A stretch of DNA of 64,000 nt from Mycobacterium colombiense CECT 3035 (GCF_002105755.1 NZ_CP020821.1:4278001-4342000), one strand, 5' to 3'; shown: positions 43,902 through 52,250, counted from the first letter of the stretch. Numbers and translations are program-made. Notes: a model not told the origin generated them from the letters alone.

Positions 43902-44720
43902 TCAGGGCAGGCCGGCGCCGGGAGTGGTCACCGTGACGGCATCCAGCCGGGAAAGCCGGGTGCCGACCAGGCGCTGAGGATAGGCCTCCGTGCTCGACAA
44001 GAGAAACAGGGTGCGGCGCTGCGGACCGCCGAGCGCGCACGCGATCGCCACGCGGTCGCCCATGTCGATGCGGTCGGTCACGGTGCCGCCCGCCAGGATC
44101 CGCTCGAACTGATGGGCCAGCGTCATCGACGCCCACACCCCACCCCCGGCGTCCAGCGCGATGCCGTCGGGCGGGCCGTCCAGGCCGTCGGCGAAAACCC
44201 GGCGGTCGGACAGGGCGCCGTCGTCGGCGATGGAAAACGCGGTCAGCCGCCGCCCGGTCGATTCGGCGACGATCAGTGTCGTGCGATCCGGGGTGATCGC
44301 CATGCCGTTGGGGAAGTCGAGGTCGTCGGCGACGACCGTCGCACCGTCGTCGGGGTCCAGACGGAGGATGACCCCGCCGTGCAGCGCCTGGCAGCCGATG
44401 TAGGCGCGGCCCGCGTCGTCGATGACCATGTCACCGAGGTTGGCGGGCGCCAGGTCGGCGAGATCGGCGATGGTGACCACGGTTTCGCCGTCATAGCGCA
44501 GCACCTGCCGGTCCTCGGTCGACGCGATCAGCAGCGACCCGTCGGGCCGGAAGCCCAGGCCGGACGGCGAATGACCGGGCAGCGGCAACGTGGTCAGCGA
44601 GCCACCCATGGTCGCGGTGTGGACGGCCTCGCCCAGCATGTCGGAGAACCACAGCAGGCCCTCGAACCAGCGCGGGCCCTCGCCGAAGCAGAATCCGTTG
44701 GCCAGCGGCTCGGGAATCAT
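43902..44720 (-). CDS. SMP-30/gluconolactonase-like protein
   Basis: Six-bladed beta-propeller lactonase-like protein of 272 residues. The metal residues expected for SMP-30 are visible: Glu in FGEGPRW (about 14), Asn in DFPNGMA (about 138) and Asp in PDGIALD (about 188). It could open a lactone, for example one made by the Baeyer-Villiger enzyme of the third unit; that link is inference. ATG 44720 is first in the minus-strand operon and lies 30 bases from motif A. Confidence 0.87.
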   Translation of the reverse strand: MIPEPLANGFCFGEGPRWFEGLLWFSDMLGEAVHTATMGGSLTTLPLPGHSPSGLGFRPDGSLLIASTEDRQVLRYDGETVVTIADLADLAPANLGDMVIDDAGRAYIGCQALHGGVILRLDPDDGATVVADDLDFPNGMAITPDRTTLIVAESTGRRLTAFSIADDGALSDRRVFADGLDGPPDGIALDAGGGVWASMTLAHQFERILAGGTVTDRIDMGDRVAIACALGGPQRRTLFLLSSTEAYPQRLVGTRLSRLDAVTVTTPGAGLP

Positions 44721-44749
44721 CCGTCCCCGCCGTCGGCAAATCGGTCCGC

Positions 44750-44777
44750 TTTACAAAACACCGAAAAAGTGTCATGC
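44750..44777. promoter_or_regulatory. motif A (island regulatory element)
   Basis: TTTACAAA, ten bases, AGTGTCATGC, 29 bases in front of the SMP-30 start codon. The same element is found at 45024 and 51539. The ends form a partial inverted repeat (TTACA facing TGTCA), as expected of an operator. Confidence 0.7.
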
Positions 44778-44793
44778 ACCGCGGGTACCGGTG

Positions 44794-44916
44794 TCAATCT
44801 GCCGATCGGGCGAGCTCCCGCGCCACGGCCTCGTGGTAGGCGTCGATCCCGGCCGGATTGGCCTGGACGAAGAGCTGATCGGGCAGCGGGGCGTGCTTGT
44901 ACGCCTCGATCGTCAT
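44794..44916 (-). CDS. small hypothetical protein (40 codons)
   Basis: A short frame MTIEAYKHAPLPDQLFVQ onward, ending ARELARSAD. The third codon position is strongly G/C-rich, like real genes nearby, which suggests that it is or was coding. No ribosome site is visible and no family is recognised. It lies between motifs A and B in the 368-base gap from 44720 to 45088; apart from the two motifs nothing else is seen in that gap. It may be a remnant. Confidence 0.3.
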   Translation of the reverse strand: MTIEAYKHAPLPDQLFVQANPAGIDAYHEAVARELARSAD

Positions 44917-45023
44917 GGTCCGGGAGAAAAGCGTGACGCCCTGCCCGGGCCTCCAATCGTGTTGCCTCCCTGTGCGTTCCGCCACCCCGTCGATCGCCGG
45001 GGACGCCGTCTTGTTAGCCGAGC

Positions 45024-45051
45024 TTTACAAATCCTACTCAAAGTGTCACGC
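45024..45051. promoter_or_regulatory. motif B (island regulatory element)
   Basis: TTTACAAA, ten bases, AGTGTCACGC, 36 bases in front of the TTG start of the thioesterase gene at 45088. Spacing and both ends match motifs A and C. Read as a promoter it would be TTTACA, 17 bases, CACGCT. Confidence 0.7.
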
Positions 45052-45087
45052 TGAGCGCTGAGCCGCGAGCGCGAGAGGAACAGTGGA

Positions 45088-45978
45088 TTGACGAAGGCGT
45101 CTGAGGAATCCGCGCAGACCGAATGGACCGTGCAGGGCCTGCTGGATCTGTTCGACGTGCAGGCCGACGGGGACGACCGGTTCACCGGCGCGACCGGCAT
45201 CGCGTCGGGCGACGAACGCCAGGTCGTCGAGGGGACCCAGGTGCTCGCGCAGGCGATCGTCGCGGCGGCGAAGCGATTCCCCGACAAGTCGGTGCGCTCG
45301 GCGCACGCCGTGTTCTCCCGGGCCGTGGTGGTCGGCCCGCCGATCGAACTCGTCCTCGACGTCGTGTCCGAAGGCCGGTCCACCGCCACGGCGGTGGTCG
45401 CCGTGCACCAGAACGGCCGGCGCTGCTTGAGCATCACCGTGCTGGCCGACGTCCCGACCGACGACGTCATCCGGCACCACCTGCCGCGCCCCGACGTCGC
45501 CGCCCCGGCCGACGCGAACCACTCGCCGATGCCGATGGTCGGCCGCGAACTGCGCCTCGTCGACGTGGTCGACGTCAACAGCCCCGACGAGGTCGGCCCG
45601 CCGGAGCTCTACGCGTGGCTGCACTACGACCCGATCCCGACCCGCGACGAGCTGGCCAAGGCGCTGCTCGCCTACTTCACCGGCCACCTGGGCATCTCCA
45701 CCACCATGCGGGCGCACGAGGGCATCGGCACCGCCCAGGCGCACCTGACCGTGTCGACCGCACCGATGAGCATCTCGGTGGCCTTCCATGAACCGGTGGA
45801 CTGGACCGGGTGGCTGCTCTACACCCACGAGAGCACCCAGGTCGGCGCGGGCATGTCGTACGTGCGCGGCACCGTGCACGCGGAGGAGGGCGACCTACTG
45901 GCCTCCTTCGCGCAGGAGGCGCTGATTCGCCCGCTGCGCACCAGCGACACCGCGATCGACTCGCGCGCCCGGTTCTAA
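45088..45978 (+). CDS. TesB-like acyl-CoA thioesterase
   Basis: Acyl-CoA thioesterase II-like protein of about 296 residues with two hot-dog domains. VRSAHAVFSRAVVVGPPIELVLDVV marks the first and AMSISVAFHEPVDWTGWLLYTHES-like sequence the second (with SPMPMVGRE between). It would hydrolyse an acyl-CoA to the free acid, or the fold may accept other thioesters. TTG 45088 is the start, since GAGAGGA lies before it and no ATG or GTG is in reach. It heads the second plus-strand unit. Confidence 0.83.
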   Translation: MTKASEESAQTEWTVQGLLDLFDVQADGDDRFTGATGIASGDERQVVEGTQVLAQAIVAAAKRFPDKSVRSAHAVFSRAVVVGPPIELVLDVVSEGRSTATAVVAVHQNGRRCLSITVLADVPTDDVIRHHLPRPDVAAPADANHSPMPMVGRELRLVDVVDVNSPDEVGPPELYAWLHYDPIPTRDELAKALLAYFTGHLGISTTMRAHEGIGTAQAHLTVSTAPMSISVAFHEPVDWTGWLLYTHESTQVGAGMSYVRGTVHAEEGDLLASFAQEALIRPLRTSDTAIDSRARF

Positions 45979-45983
45979 CGGCC

Positions 45984-46904
45984 ATGCGGTTCACCATCAC
46001 CCACCCGATGCACAGTCATCCGTACAACCCGGAGCTGGTGAGCGGGGACGGGATTGGCAAGGTGGCCGCGGCGACCGAGGCGGCCGGGATCCACGGTTTC
46101 GGCTTCACCGACCACCCGGCGCCCTCGCAGCGATGGCTGGATGCCGGCGGGCACGACGCGTTGGACCCCTTCGTGGCCCTGGGTTTCGCGGCGGCCACGA
46201 CGTCCACGCTGCGGCTGATCCCCAACATCGTGGTGCTGCCGTACCGAAACCCGTTCGTGGTGGCCAAGTCCGGCGCCACCCTGGACCTGCTCTCCGGCGG
46301 CCGGTTCACGCTCGCGGTGGGCGTGGGCTACCTCAAGCGCGAGTTCGCGACGCTCGGCGTGAGTTTCGATGAGCGCGCCGAGCTGTTCGAAGAATCGCTT
46401 CAGGTGATCCGGGCCATCTGGACCGGCGACGACATCTCCTTCGAGGGCAAGCATTTCAGCGCGCGCGGCATCACCGCGCATCCGCGGCCTGTCAGCGATC
46501 CGCACCCGCCGATCTGGATCGGCGGCAACACGTCGTCATCGCGGCAGCGGGTGGCCCAGTACGGCGACGGCTGGTGCCCCTTTCCCGCACCCCCGCAACT
46601 GGCCCAGACGGCCGGCACGGCCGTCATCGACTCGGTGGCGAAGCTCGCCGACGGCATCGACGATCTGCGGCGCAGGTGCGATGCGGCGCAACGGGATTGG
46701 TCGGCGATCGACATCACCTTCACCAACTTCGAGGGCGGCAGCCCCGCGAGCGACGACTTCAACGCCGACGCCTACCTCGAGGGGCTGGACAAGCTTGCGA
46801 AGCTGGGCGTGACGTGGGTCAGCATCCACCTGCCCGGCGACAGCATGACGCACGCGCTCGAGACCCTCGACCGGTTCCGCACCCTGGTCGTCGACGCGGC
46901 CTGA
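45984..46904 (+). CDS. LLM class F420-dependent oxidoreductase
   Basis: Luciferase-like flavin/F420-dependent oxidoreductase of 306 residues. The family marks LRLIPNIVVLPYRNPFVVAKSGATLD, LAVGVGYLKREFA and PPIWIGGNTSSSRQRVAQYGDGW are present. In mycobacteria many such proteins use F420 to oxidise or reduce cyclic or unsaturated compounds. ATG at 45984 is six bases after the thioesterase stop. The acyl-CoA dehydrogenase start overlaps its stop, so the three genes are coupled. Confidence 0.9.
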   Translation: MRFTITHPMHSHPYNPELVSGDGIGKVAAATEAAGIHGFGFTDHPAPSQRWLDAGGHDALDPFVALGFAAATTSTLRLIPNIVVLPYRNPFVVAKSGATLDLLSGGRFTLAVGVGYLKREFATLGVSFDERAELFEESLQVIRAIWTGDDISFEGKHFSARGITAHPRPVSDPHPPIWIGGNTSSSRQRVAQYGDGWCPFPAPPQLAQTAGTAVIDSVAKLADGIDDLRRRCDAAQRDWSAIDITFTNFEGGSPASDDFNADAYLEGLDKLAKLGVTWVSIHLPGDSMTHALETLDRFRTLVVDAA

Positions 46905-48094
46905 TGGACTTCTCCCGCGTCGACCTTTCCCCCGAGGATCAGAAATTCCTCGATGAGACCCGGGCCTTCATGGCCGAACACGTCACCGACGAAATCCGTC
47001 GCCGTGACCGGGAGACCGGCGAAAACTTCAGCGAGCCGGTGCATTTGGCGCTGGGTGAAGCGGGTTACCTGACATCGGACTGGTACCAGGAGTCCGAAGG
47101 CGGATTCGACCCGGTGCGACGGCGAATATTTCACCTCGAGATCGGCCGCGCGCACACGCCGTGGTTCCACTGGGGCACCACCGCGGTCGTCGCGCGGCTG
47201 GTGCAGCAATTCGGCAGGGCCGAACTCGCCGACGCGATCCTGCCGGGCGTGCTGTCCGGGGAGATCCGGCTCTGCCTGGGCTATACCGAGCCCGAAGGCG
47301 GCTCCGACGTGGCCACCTGCAAGACCCGGGCCGTGCGGGAGGCGGATGGGTCCAGCTGGATCATCAACGGCTCCAAGATGTTCACCTCGAACGCGCAGAA
47401 CGCCAAGTACGTCTTCCTGCTGACCAACACCGACCCGCAGGGGCGCAAACACAAGAACCTGACCATGTTTCTGGTGCCGCTGGATTCCGACGGCATCGAG
47501 ATCCAGGGCATCCGCACGGTGGACGGCGACCGCACCAACATCGTGTACTACAGCGACGTTCGCGTCGATGACCTCTACCGGATCGGTGAGGTCAACGGCG
47601 GCTGGACGGTGATGCGGTTCGCCCTCGACGCCGAACACGGCATCACCGACGCGCAAGACCATGGCCTGCAGAACATTTCGATGCTGTCGGAGCACGGCCA
47701 CCTGATGGCCGAGGCGGCCGACGGCGTCGCGGCGGTGCTGGGCACGCCCGATGCGTCCGGGCGGAGCCCGATCGACGACGACGCCACGAAATACCGGCTC
47801 GGGCGTGCCATGGCGCGCATCGAAGCGGCCATGTCGACCCCCGGGATGTACGGGCGGGTGGCGCTCATTGCGACCATGCGTGAGGTGTCCCAGGAGTTGA
47901 TGGACCTGCTGGGGACGGCATCGGCATTGCCCACGGATACACCGGGTTCCGCGGACTTCGCTGATGATGGCGCCATCGAGTTCATCTTCCGGCACGGCGT
48001 GCCCGCCGGCATCTACGGCGGCACCATGGAGGTGTTCCGCAACATGATCGCCCAGCACGAGCTGGGGCTCGGGCGTCCTAGCTACGGTCGCTGA
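46904..48094 (+). CDS. acyl-CoA dehydrogenase
   Basis: FAD-dependent acyl-CoA dehydrogenase of 396 residues. YTEPEGGSDVATCKTRAV near residue 125 and the SKMFTSNAQNAKYV region form the substrate and FAD site; the C-terminal IYGGTMEVFRNMIAQHELGLGRP is typical. Substrate unknown, but the context of thioesterases and a CoA-transferase suggests a branched or cyclic acyl-CoA. ATG 46904 overlaps the upstream stop (TGATG). The last 17 bases overlap the convergent DUF427 gene. Confidence 0.93.
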   Translation: MDFSRVDLSPEDQKFLDETRAFMAEHVTDEIRRRDRETGENFSEPVHLALGEAGYLTSDWYQESEGGFDPVRRRIFHLEIGRAHTPWFHWGTTAVVARLVQQFGRAELADAILPGVLSGEIRLCLGYTEPEGGSDVATCKTRAVREADGSSWIINGSKMFTSNAQNAKYVFLLTNTDPQGRKHKNLTMFLVPLDSDGIEIQGIRTVDGDRTNIVYYSDVRVDDLYRIGEVNGGWTVMRFALDAEHGITDAQDHGLQNISMLSEHGHLMAEAADGVAAVLGTPDASGRSPIDDDATKYRLGRAMARIEAAMSTPGMYGRVALIATMREVSQELMDLLGTASALPTDTPGSADFADDGAIEFIFRHGVPAGIYGGTMEVFRNMIAQHELGLGRPSYGR

Positions 48095-48764
48095 GCGGCA
48101 GCTCGGCCGTCACCTCGGCTCGGGTGTCGTCGAAGCTCAAAAATCCCCTGATGGGCAGGCTTTCCGGCGGCGGGCCGGGGTAGCTCCACGCGACGTCGGA
48201 GACGACGTCCCCACCCGAGACGAACGACCAGTACGTCGCGAAACCCTTGTAATTGCAGTAACTTTCTGTCTCCGAGCGCCGCAACAGATCGGTGCGCACG
48301 TGTGCCGGATCGACGTAGAGCCGTGGGGCGAGCGCGGTCTCGAACACGATCACCGTGTCGTCGGTGTCCACCAGTGTGGTGCCGGAGACCCGGACGCGCA
48401 GGCGGCGTTGGGTGGGACGGCAATCGACGCGGTGATAGGGGTTGGGCGGGTAGTGCACGAGCCTGCGCCCCTCTTCCAGCCAGGCGTCGACCGCGTCCCA
48501 GGGCACCTGGACATAACCGGGCGCTTCGGGTTCCGGCTCGCTGGGCAGGTCGCCGACCTCGTCGGCCGCGAAGGCGTAGCTCAGCGGCCGGCCGCGCCGG
48601 TGCACCATCAGCGCCCGCTCGGTGTCGATCACCACCCGGCCGTCCTTGACGGCCTGCACGCGGCGGGGATGCGGTTCGACGTAGACGACGCCGTCGGGTA
48701 TCGCGGGCGAGAAGCGCCCCGCGGGATCGCTGCTGAGCGGACCACGCCCGGCCACCAGAGTCAT
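48078..48764 (-). CDS. two-domain DUF427 protein
   Basis: A 228-residue protein with two DUF427 domains: residues about 25-110 (VVYVEPHPRRVQAVKDGRVVID) and about 120-225 (TLVDTDDTVIVFETALAPRLYV, SYCNYKGFATYWSF). Function not established. ATG at 48764 has a strong GGGAGGGA ribosome site; the gene is convergent with the acyl-CoA dehydrogenase and downstream of the HxlR gene by 36 bases. The single-domain relative at 21274 shows that the window has two kinds of the fold. Confidence 0.88.
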   Translation of the reverse strand: MTLVAGRGPLSSDPAGRFSPAIPDGVVYVEPHPRRVQAVKDGRVVIDTERALMVHRRGRPLSYAFAADEVGDLPSEPEPEAPGYVQVPWDAVDAWLEEGRRLVHYPPNPYHRVDCRPTQRRLRVRVSGTTLVDTDDTVIVFETALAPRLYVDPAHVRTDLLRRSETESYCNYKGFATYWSFVSGGDVVSDVAWSYPGPPPESLPIRGFLSFDDTRAEVTAELPLSDRS

Positions 48765-48800
48765 GCGTCCCTCCCGGTTGCTCGCCTTCGCTCTACCCAA

Positions 48801-49289
48801 TCATGTGTGGCGCCGCGATGGGGCGGCGCGTTGGACCCGGATGTCGGCGGACCGCTTTCCCGGTGCGCCGGTGTCGGTGGTCACCCGCACCCCGACGGCC
48901 CGGCCGGTGTCGGCGTCGACGAACGCCAGCTTCGCGGAACCGTCCTGCAGATACGCGTCCCCCCACTGCACCAGCGCCATGAACACCGGCAGGAAGTCCT
49001 CCCCGGCCCCGGTCAGCCGGTACTCATCGCGGGCGCGCTGCCCCGGTTCCTGGTAGGGAACGCGCTCGACGATGCCCGCCGTCTCGAGTTGCTTGAGCGC
49101 CCGCGACACCGCAGGCGCCGACGTCGCGATGCGTTCCACGAAATCCTCGAACCGCGTTGTGCCGAAGAACAATTCGCGGACCACCTGGAAGGCGGTCTTG
49201 GTGCTCAACAGTTCGAGCACCTTCGACATCGAACAGCCATCGCCGATCGACCACTGCCGGCGGTCCTGCAGCCGGTTCTCGAACTCCAT
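48801..49289 (-). CDS. HxlR-type winged-helix regulator
   Basis: HxlR regulator of 162 residues. The winged helix (about 20-100, with FEDFVERIATSAPAVSRALKQLETAGIVERVPYQE) is clear; the C-terminal half is a short extension. Such proteins often respond to reactive aldehydes or quinones and control divergent oxidoreductases. It is divergent from an NmrA-like gene across an 89-base gap holding two matching palindromes. ATG 49289 is preferred to GTG 49292, with GGGGA upstream. Confidence 0.9.
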   Translation of the reverse strand: MEFENRLQDRRQWSIGDGCSMSKVLELLSTKTAFQVVRELFFGTTRFEDFVERIATSAPAVSRALKQLETAGIVERVPYQEPGQRARDEYRLTGAGEDFLPVFMALVQWGDAYLQDGSAKLAFVDADTGRAVGVRVTTDTGAPGKRSADIRVQRAAPSRRHT

Positions 49290-49305
49290 CACGGTCCCCT
49301 TTGGC

Positions 49306-49319
49306 TAACGCTTGCGTTA
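49306..49319. promoter_or_regulatory. HxlR operator 1
   Basis: Perfect palindrome TAACGC-TT-GCGTTA between the HxlR and NmrA-like genes. It shares the TAACG-N4-CGTTA core with operator 2 and lies 16 bases from the HxlR start, so autoregulation is likely. Confidence 0.65.
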
Positions 49320-49343
49320 TCCAGCATATCGTGCTTGTATCTT

Positions 49344-49361
49344 ACTAACGACATCGTTAGT
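49344..49361. promoter_or_regulatory. HxlR operator 2
   Basis: Perfect 18-base palindrome ACTAACGA-CA-TCGTTAGT, 17 bases before the NmrA-like ATG, with the same core as operator 1. The centres are 40 bases apart, close to four helical turns, so two HxlR dimers could bind on one face. Confidence 0.7.
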
Positions 49362-49378
49362 CAGCGAGGAGTCAGAAG

Positions 49379-50290
49379 ATGCCATCGGATCAGCTCTTTC
49401 TCATCACCGGGGCGACCGGCAACACCGGTGCGCCCACCGTCGAGCTGCTGCTCGCCGCCGGGCACCGGGTGCGCGCGTTCGTGCACCGCAGCGATCAGCG
49501 TTCCGCGGCGCTGGCCGGGCTGGGCGCCGAGATCGTCGAGGGTGATCTGCTCGACTTCCACGCGGTCAGCGCCGCGATGACCGGGGTCAGCGCCGCCTAC
49601 TTCTGCTACCCGATCGCCCCGGGCAGCCTGCTGCCTGCCACGGCCATCTTCGCCCAGGCCGCCAGCGAGGCCGGCGTGCGGGCGGTGGTCAACATGTCCC
49701 AAATATCCGCGCGGCGTGAGGCGAAAAGCCATGCCGCGCAACATCACTGGATCGCCGAGCGCCTGCTGGACCGGTTCGCCTTCGGCACCACCCATCTGCG
49801 CCCGACCTTCTTCGCCGAATGGCTCAAATGGCAATGGGCGCGCAGCGGCGACGGAGGCGTGCTGCGGCTGCCGTTCGGCAATGGACGCCACGCTCCCATC
49901 GCCGGGCGCGACCAGGCCGGCGTCATCGCCGCCATCCTGCAGAACCCGGCCCCGCACGATCGGCAGATCTATCCGCTGGTGGGCGCCGAGGAACTCGACC
50001 ACTACCGCATCGCCGAGCAGATGTCGGACGCGCTCGGCATCGCCGTGCGCTACGAGCCGATCGGCATCCCCGTCTTCGCCGCGGCGCTGACCGCGCAGGG
50101 CCGGCCGGACTTCTTCGTCCAGCACATCAGCAGCGTTGCCCAGGACTACCAGGACGGCGTCTTCGCCGGAGAGAACAACCTGGTCGAGGTGATCGGTGGG
50201 CACCGGCCGATGACCGTCGGCGACTACGTCGACGCCAACCGCGCCGCGTTCGACCACGACGGCGCCTTCGCGGCGCGCGTGGCGAGCTGA
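49379..50290 (+). CDS. NmrA-like NAD(P)-binding protein
   Basis: Atypical SDR of 303 residues from the NmrA group: TGATGNTGAPTV near residue 10 binds NAD(P), followed by VVNMSQIS and FGTTHLRPTFFAEW. Members reduce quinones or act as redox sensors. No catalytic YxxxK is obvious. It is a typical partner of a divergent HxlR regulator, and both operators lie in the gap. ATG 49379 follows CGAGGAG. It also precedes the CoA-transferase by 63 bases. Confidence 0.9.
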   Translation: MPSDQLFLITGATGNTGAPTVELLLAAGHRVRAFVHRSDQRSAALAGLGAEIVEGDLLDFHAVSAAMTGVSAAYFCYPIAPGSLLPATAIFAQAASEAGVRAVVNMSQISARREAKSHAAQHHWIAERLLDRFAFGTTHLRPTFFAEWLKWQWARSGDGGVLRLPFGNGRHAPIAGRDQAGVIAAILQNPAPHDRQIYPLVGAEELDHYRIAEQMSDALGIAVRYEPIGIPVFAAALTAQGRPDFFVQHISSVAQDYQDGVFAGENNLVEVIGGHRPMTVGDYVDANRAAFDHDGAFAARVAS

Positions 50291-50337
50291 CGCCGCCCGC
50301 CGAATCGGGGGGATGCGTGCGCCCCGGCGCGCCGACA

Positions 50338-50353
50338 GGGTAGGAACTTACCC
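50338..50353 (+). promoter_or_regulatory. hairpin touching the CoA-transferase start
   Basis: GGGTA-GGAACT-TACCC immediately before the ATG at 50354. The possible ribosome site AGGA lies in and next to the loop. A stem this short is weak, but it could reduce translation of the CoA-transferase. Confidence 0.25.
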
Positions 50354-51523
50354 ATGGCCGGACCGGTAGCAGGCGTCAAGGTCGTCGAACTCGGGGTCTG
50401 GGTGGCCGGACCGGCCGCCGGCGGCATCCTGGCGGACTGGGGCGCCGACGTGATCAAGATCGAACCCCCCACCGGTGATCCGGCGCGCATGTTCGGCCGG
50501 ATGCTGGGCTGCGATCTGGGCCTCAACCCGCCGTTCGAGATGGACAACCGGTCCAAGCGCAGCGTCGTGCTGGACCTGGGCACCGACGAGGGCCGCGGCA
50601 CCGCTTTCGAATTGCTCGCCGCCGCAGACGTTTTCCTGACCAACGTGCGCCCCGGCGCGCTGCGGCGCCTCGGCCTGGACTTCGAGTCGGTGTCGGCCGC
50701 CAACCCACGCCTGGTCTACGGGCTCATCACCGGATACGGCGAAGACGGGCCCGACGCCGACCGTGCCGCCTTCGACGTCGCGGCGTTCTGGTCCCGGGCC
50801 GGGGTGGCCCACCTGCTCACCCGGCCCGGCGACACGCCACCGTTTCAGCGCGGCGGGATGGGCGACCACTCCGCCGGGATGACGATGGCCGCGGCCGTGT
50901 GCGCGGCCCTGCTCGCGCGCGAACGCACCGGGACGGGCCAGCTGGTGAGCACCTCGCTCTACCGGCAGGGCGCCTACACCGTGAGCTTCGACCTGAACAC
51001 CTATCTGATGAGCGGGCAGCCGATCGCGATCGGCCAGCGCGAAACGATGGGCAACCCGTGCATGAACAACTACGCGGCCGCCGACGGGCGGCGGTTCTGG
51101 ATCGTCGGCCTGGAGCCCGAGCGGCACTGGCCGGCGCTGTGCCGGGCGGTGGGCCGGCCCGAATGGCGCGACGACCCCCGGTTCGCCGATGCCCGCGCCC
51201 GTGCCGTCAACTCGACCGCGCTGATCGCCGCCCTGGATGAAATCTTCGCGACGCGGCCGCTCGACGAGTGGGCACAGGTGTTCGCCGGAGAGCCGGATTT
51301 CTTCTGGTCACCCATTAACACCCTGGAGGACGTCGTCGCCGACGAACAGTTCCACGCCGCCGGCGGCATCGTCGACGTCCCCGACGGCGGCGCGGCCGTG
51401 CCGATGGTGGCCACACCCGCGGATTTCCACGGCACCCCGTGGGCGCCGCGTTCTGCGGCACCGGAACTCGGGCAGCACACCGAGGAAGTCCTGGCCGAGC
51501 TCGAGGCGCGCCGCGGGTCCTGA
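50354..51523 (+). CDS. CaiB/BaiF family CoA-transferase
   Basis: Class III CoA-transferase of 389 residues, which moves CoA between acids. KIEPPTGDPAR near residue 35-45 and the catalytic Asp171 in GGMGDHSAGM are present, as is the C-terminal VADEQFHAAGGIVD region. It would activate a free acid made in this island to its CoA ester. ATG 50354 follows NmrA-like by 63 bases and the third motif follows 15 bases after its stop. Substrate unknown. Confidence 0.92.
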   Translation: MAGPVAGVKVVELGVWVAGPAAGGILADWGADVIKIEPPTGDPARMFGRMLGCDLGLNPPFEMDNRSKRSVVLDLGTDEGRGTAFELLAAADVFLTNVRPGALRRLGLDFESVSAANPRLVYGLITGYGEDGPDADRAAFDVAAFWSRAGVAHLLTRPGDTPPFQRGGMGDHSAGMTMAAAVCAALLARERTGTGQLVSTSLYRQGAYTVSFDLNTYLMSGQPIAIGQRETMGNPCMNNYAAADGRRFWIVGLEPERHWPALCRAVGRPEWRDDPRFADARARAVNSTALIAALDEIFATRPLDEWAQVFAGEPDFFWSPINTLEDVVADEQFHAAGGIVDVPDGGAAVPMVATPADFHGTPWAPRSAAPELGQHTEEVLAELEARRGS

Positions 51524-51538
51524 CCGCCCGCCAGGACC

Positions 51539-51566
51539 TTTACAAATTTCGCCGGAAGTGTCACGC
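51539..51566. promoter_or_regulatory. motif C (island regulatory element)
   Basis: TTTACAAA, ten bases, AGTGTCACGC between the CoA-transferase and the nine-gene operon that starts at 51684. Same ends and the same spacing as motifs A and B, with an unrelated ten-base middle. Confidence 0.7.
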
Positions 51567-51683
51567 TGTCCGGTGAGCCGCATCGCCCGACGCGTGACGC
51601 GGCTGCAGCCCCTGAGAAAGCCCATGACAAGCGCTTGAGACCCGCCGGCCGACCGGCGGCGGGTGGTGGTGAGGAATGGATCG

Positions 51684-52247
51684 ATGGTCGCTCCGACGTT
51701 CGACATCAGCAAGACCGGTGCCGCCAAAGCAGCCCACGTGAATGGCGAGGGCCTGCGCTACCGGCTCGACGTCGTCGCGGCCGACGCCGTCGATGTCGTG
51801 CGATCGGCCGGCGGCTGGCTCTACGACCGGGCCATGGCCGGTTGGGAAGTCACCGTGCTGCTGCCGCGCGGCTGCGACACCCGGCCGCTGCGGATCCTGG
51901 GGGTGCGGGCGGCGGAGCTCGGGCCGCAGCTCGCCGGGCTGGGGACTGGCTCTACCAGCCTGGCCGTTAGCGCCGAGGTGTTCACCGCCGACGCCCGGGT
52001 GCGCGACGCGGTGCTCGAGTCGCTGGACAACGGGCTGATCGAGGTCGCGTTATGGGGTGAGGGATGGCCCCTCGGCATCAACCGTGCGACGACCCGGGCG
52101 CAGCACCTGCTCAGCGGCGCCGCCCGCATGTTCAAGGGCTATGCGCTTGCGGCGGCGGGCATTCCGGGCGCGACGGTCGATGCCACCGAGACGCTGCTGT
52201 GCGATGTGGGTTCGGGGGCCGACTCAGAGCTGATCCGGCTCGACTAG
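51684..52247 (+). CDS. unknown protein, first gene of the P450/BVMO operon
   Basis: A 187-residue protein not recognised from any family. The middle has a WLYDRAMAGWEVTVLLPRG segment and a C-terminal stretch ATTRAQHLLSGAARMFKGYALAA that looks helical; no signal peptide, zinc or nucleotide motif is visible. It is three bases upstream of the NIPSNAP-like gene, so it belongs to the same operon, and its place first behind motif C suggests a role in the pathway. ATG 51684 with GAGGAA upstream is preferred to the GTG codons near 51663. Confidence 0.7.
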   Translation: MVAPTFDISKTGAAKAAHVNGEGLRYRLDVVAADAVDVVRSAGGWLYDRAMAGWEVTVLLPRGCDTRPLRILGVRAAELGPQLAGLGTGSTSLAVSAEVFTADARVRDAVLESLDNGLIEVALWGEGWPLGINRATTRAQHLLSGAARMFKGYALAAAGIPGATVDATETLLCDVGSGADSELIRLD

Positions 52248-52250
52248 CCC

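Noticed and set aside
42972..44936. A 654-codon open frame on the plus strand
   Set aside because: Antisense to the thioesterase and SMP-30 genes; the translation is repetitive Arg/Gly/Ala/His-rich with no family resemblance.
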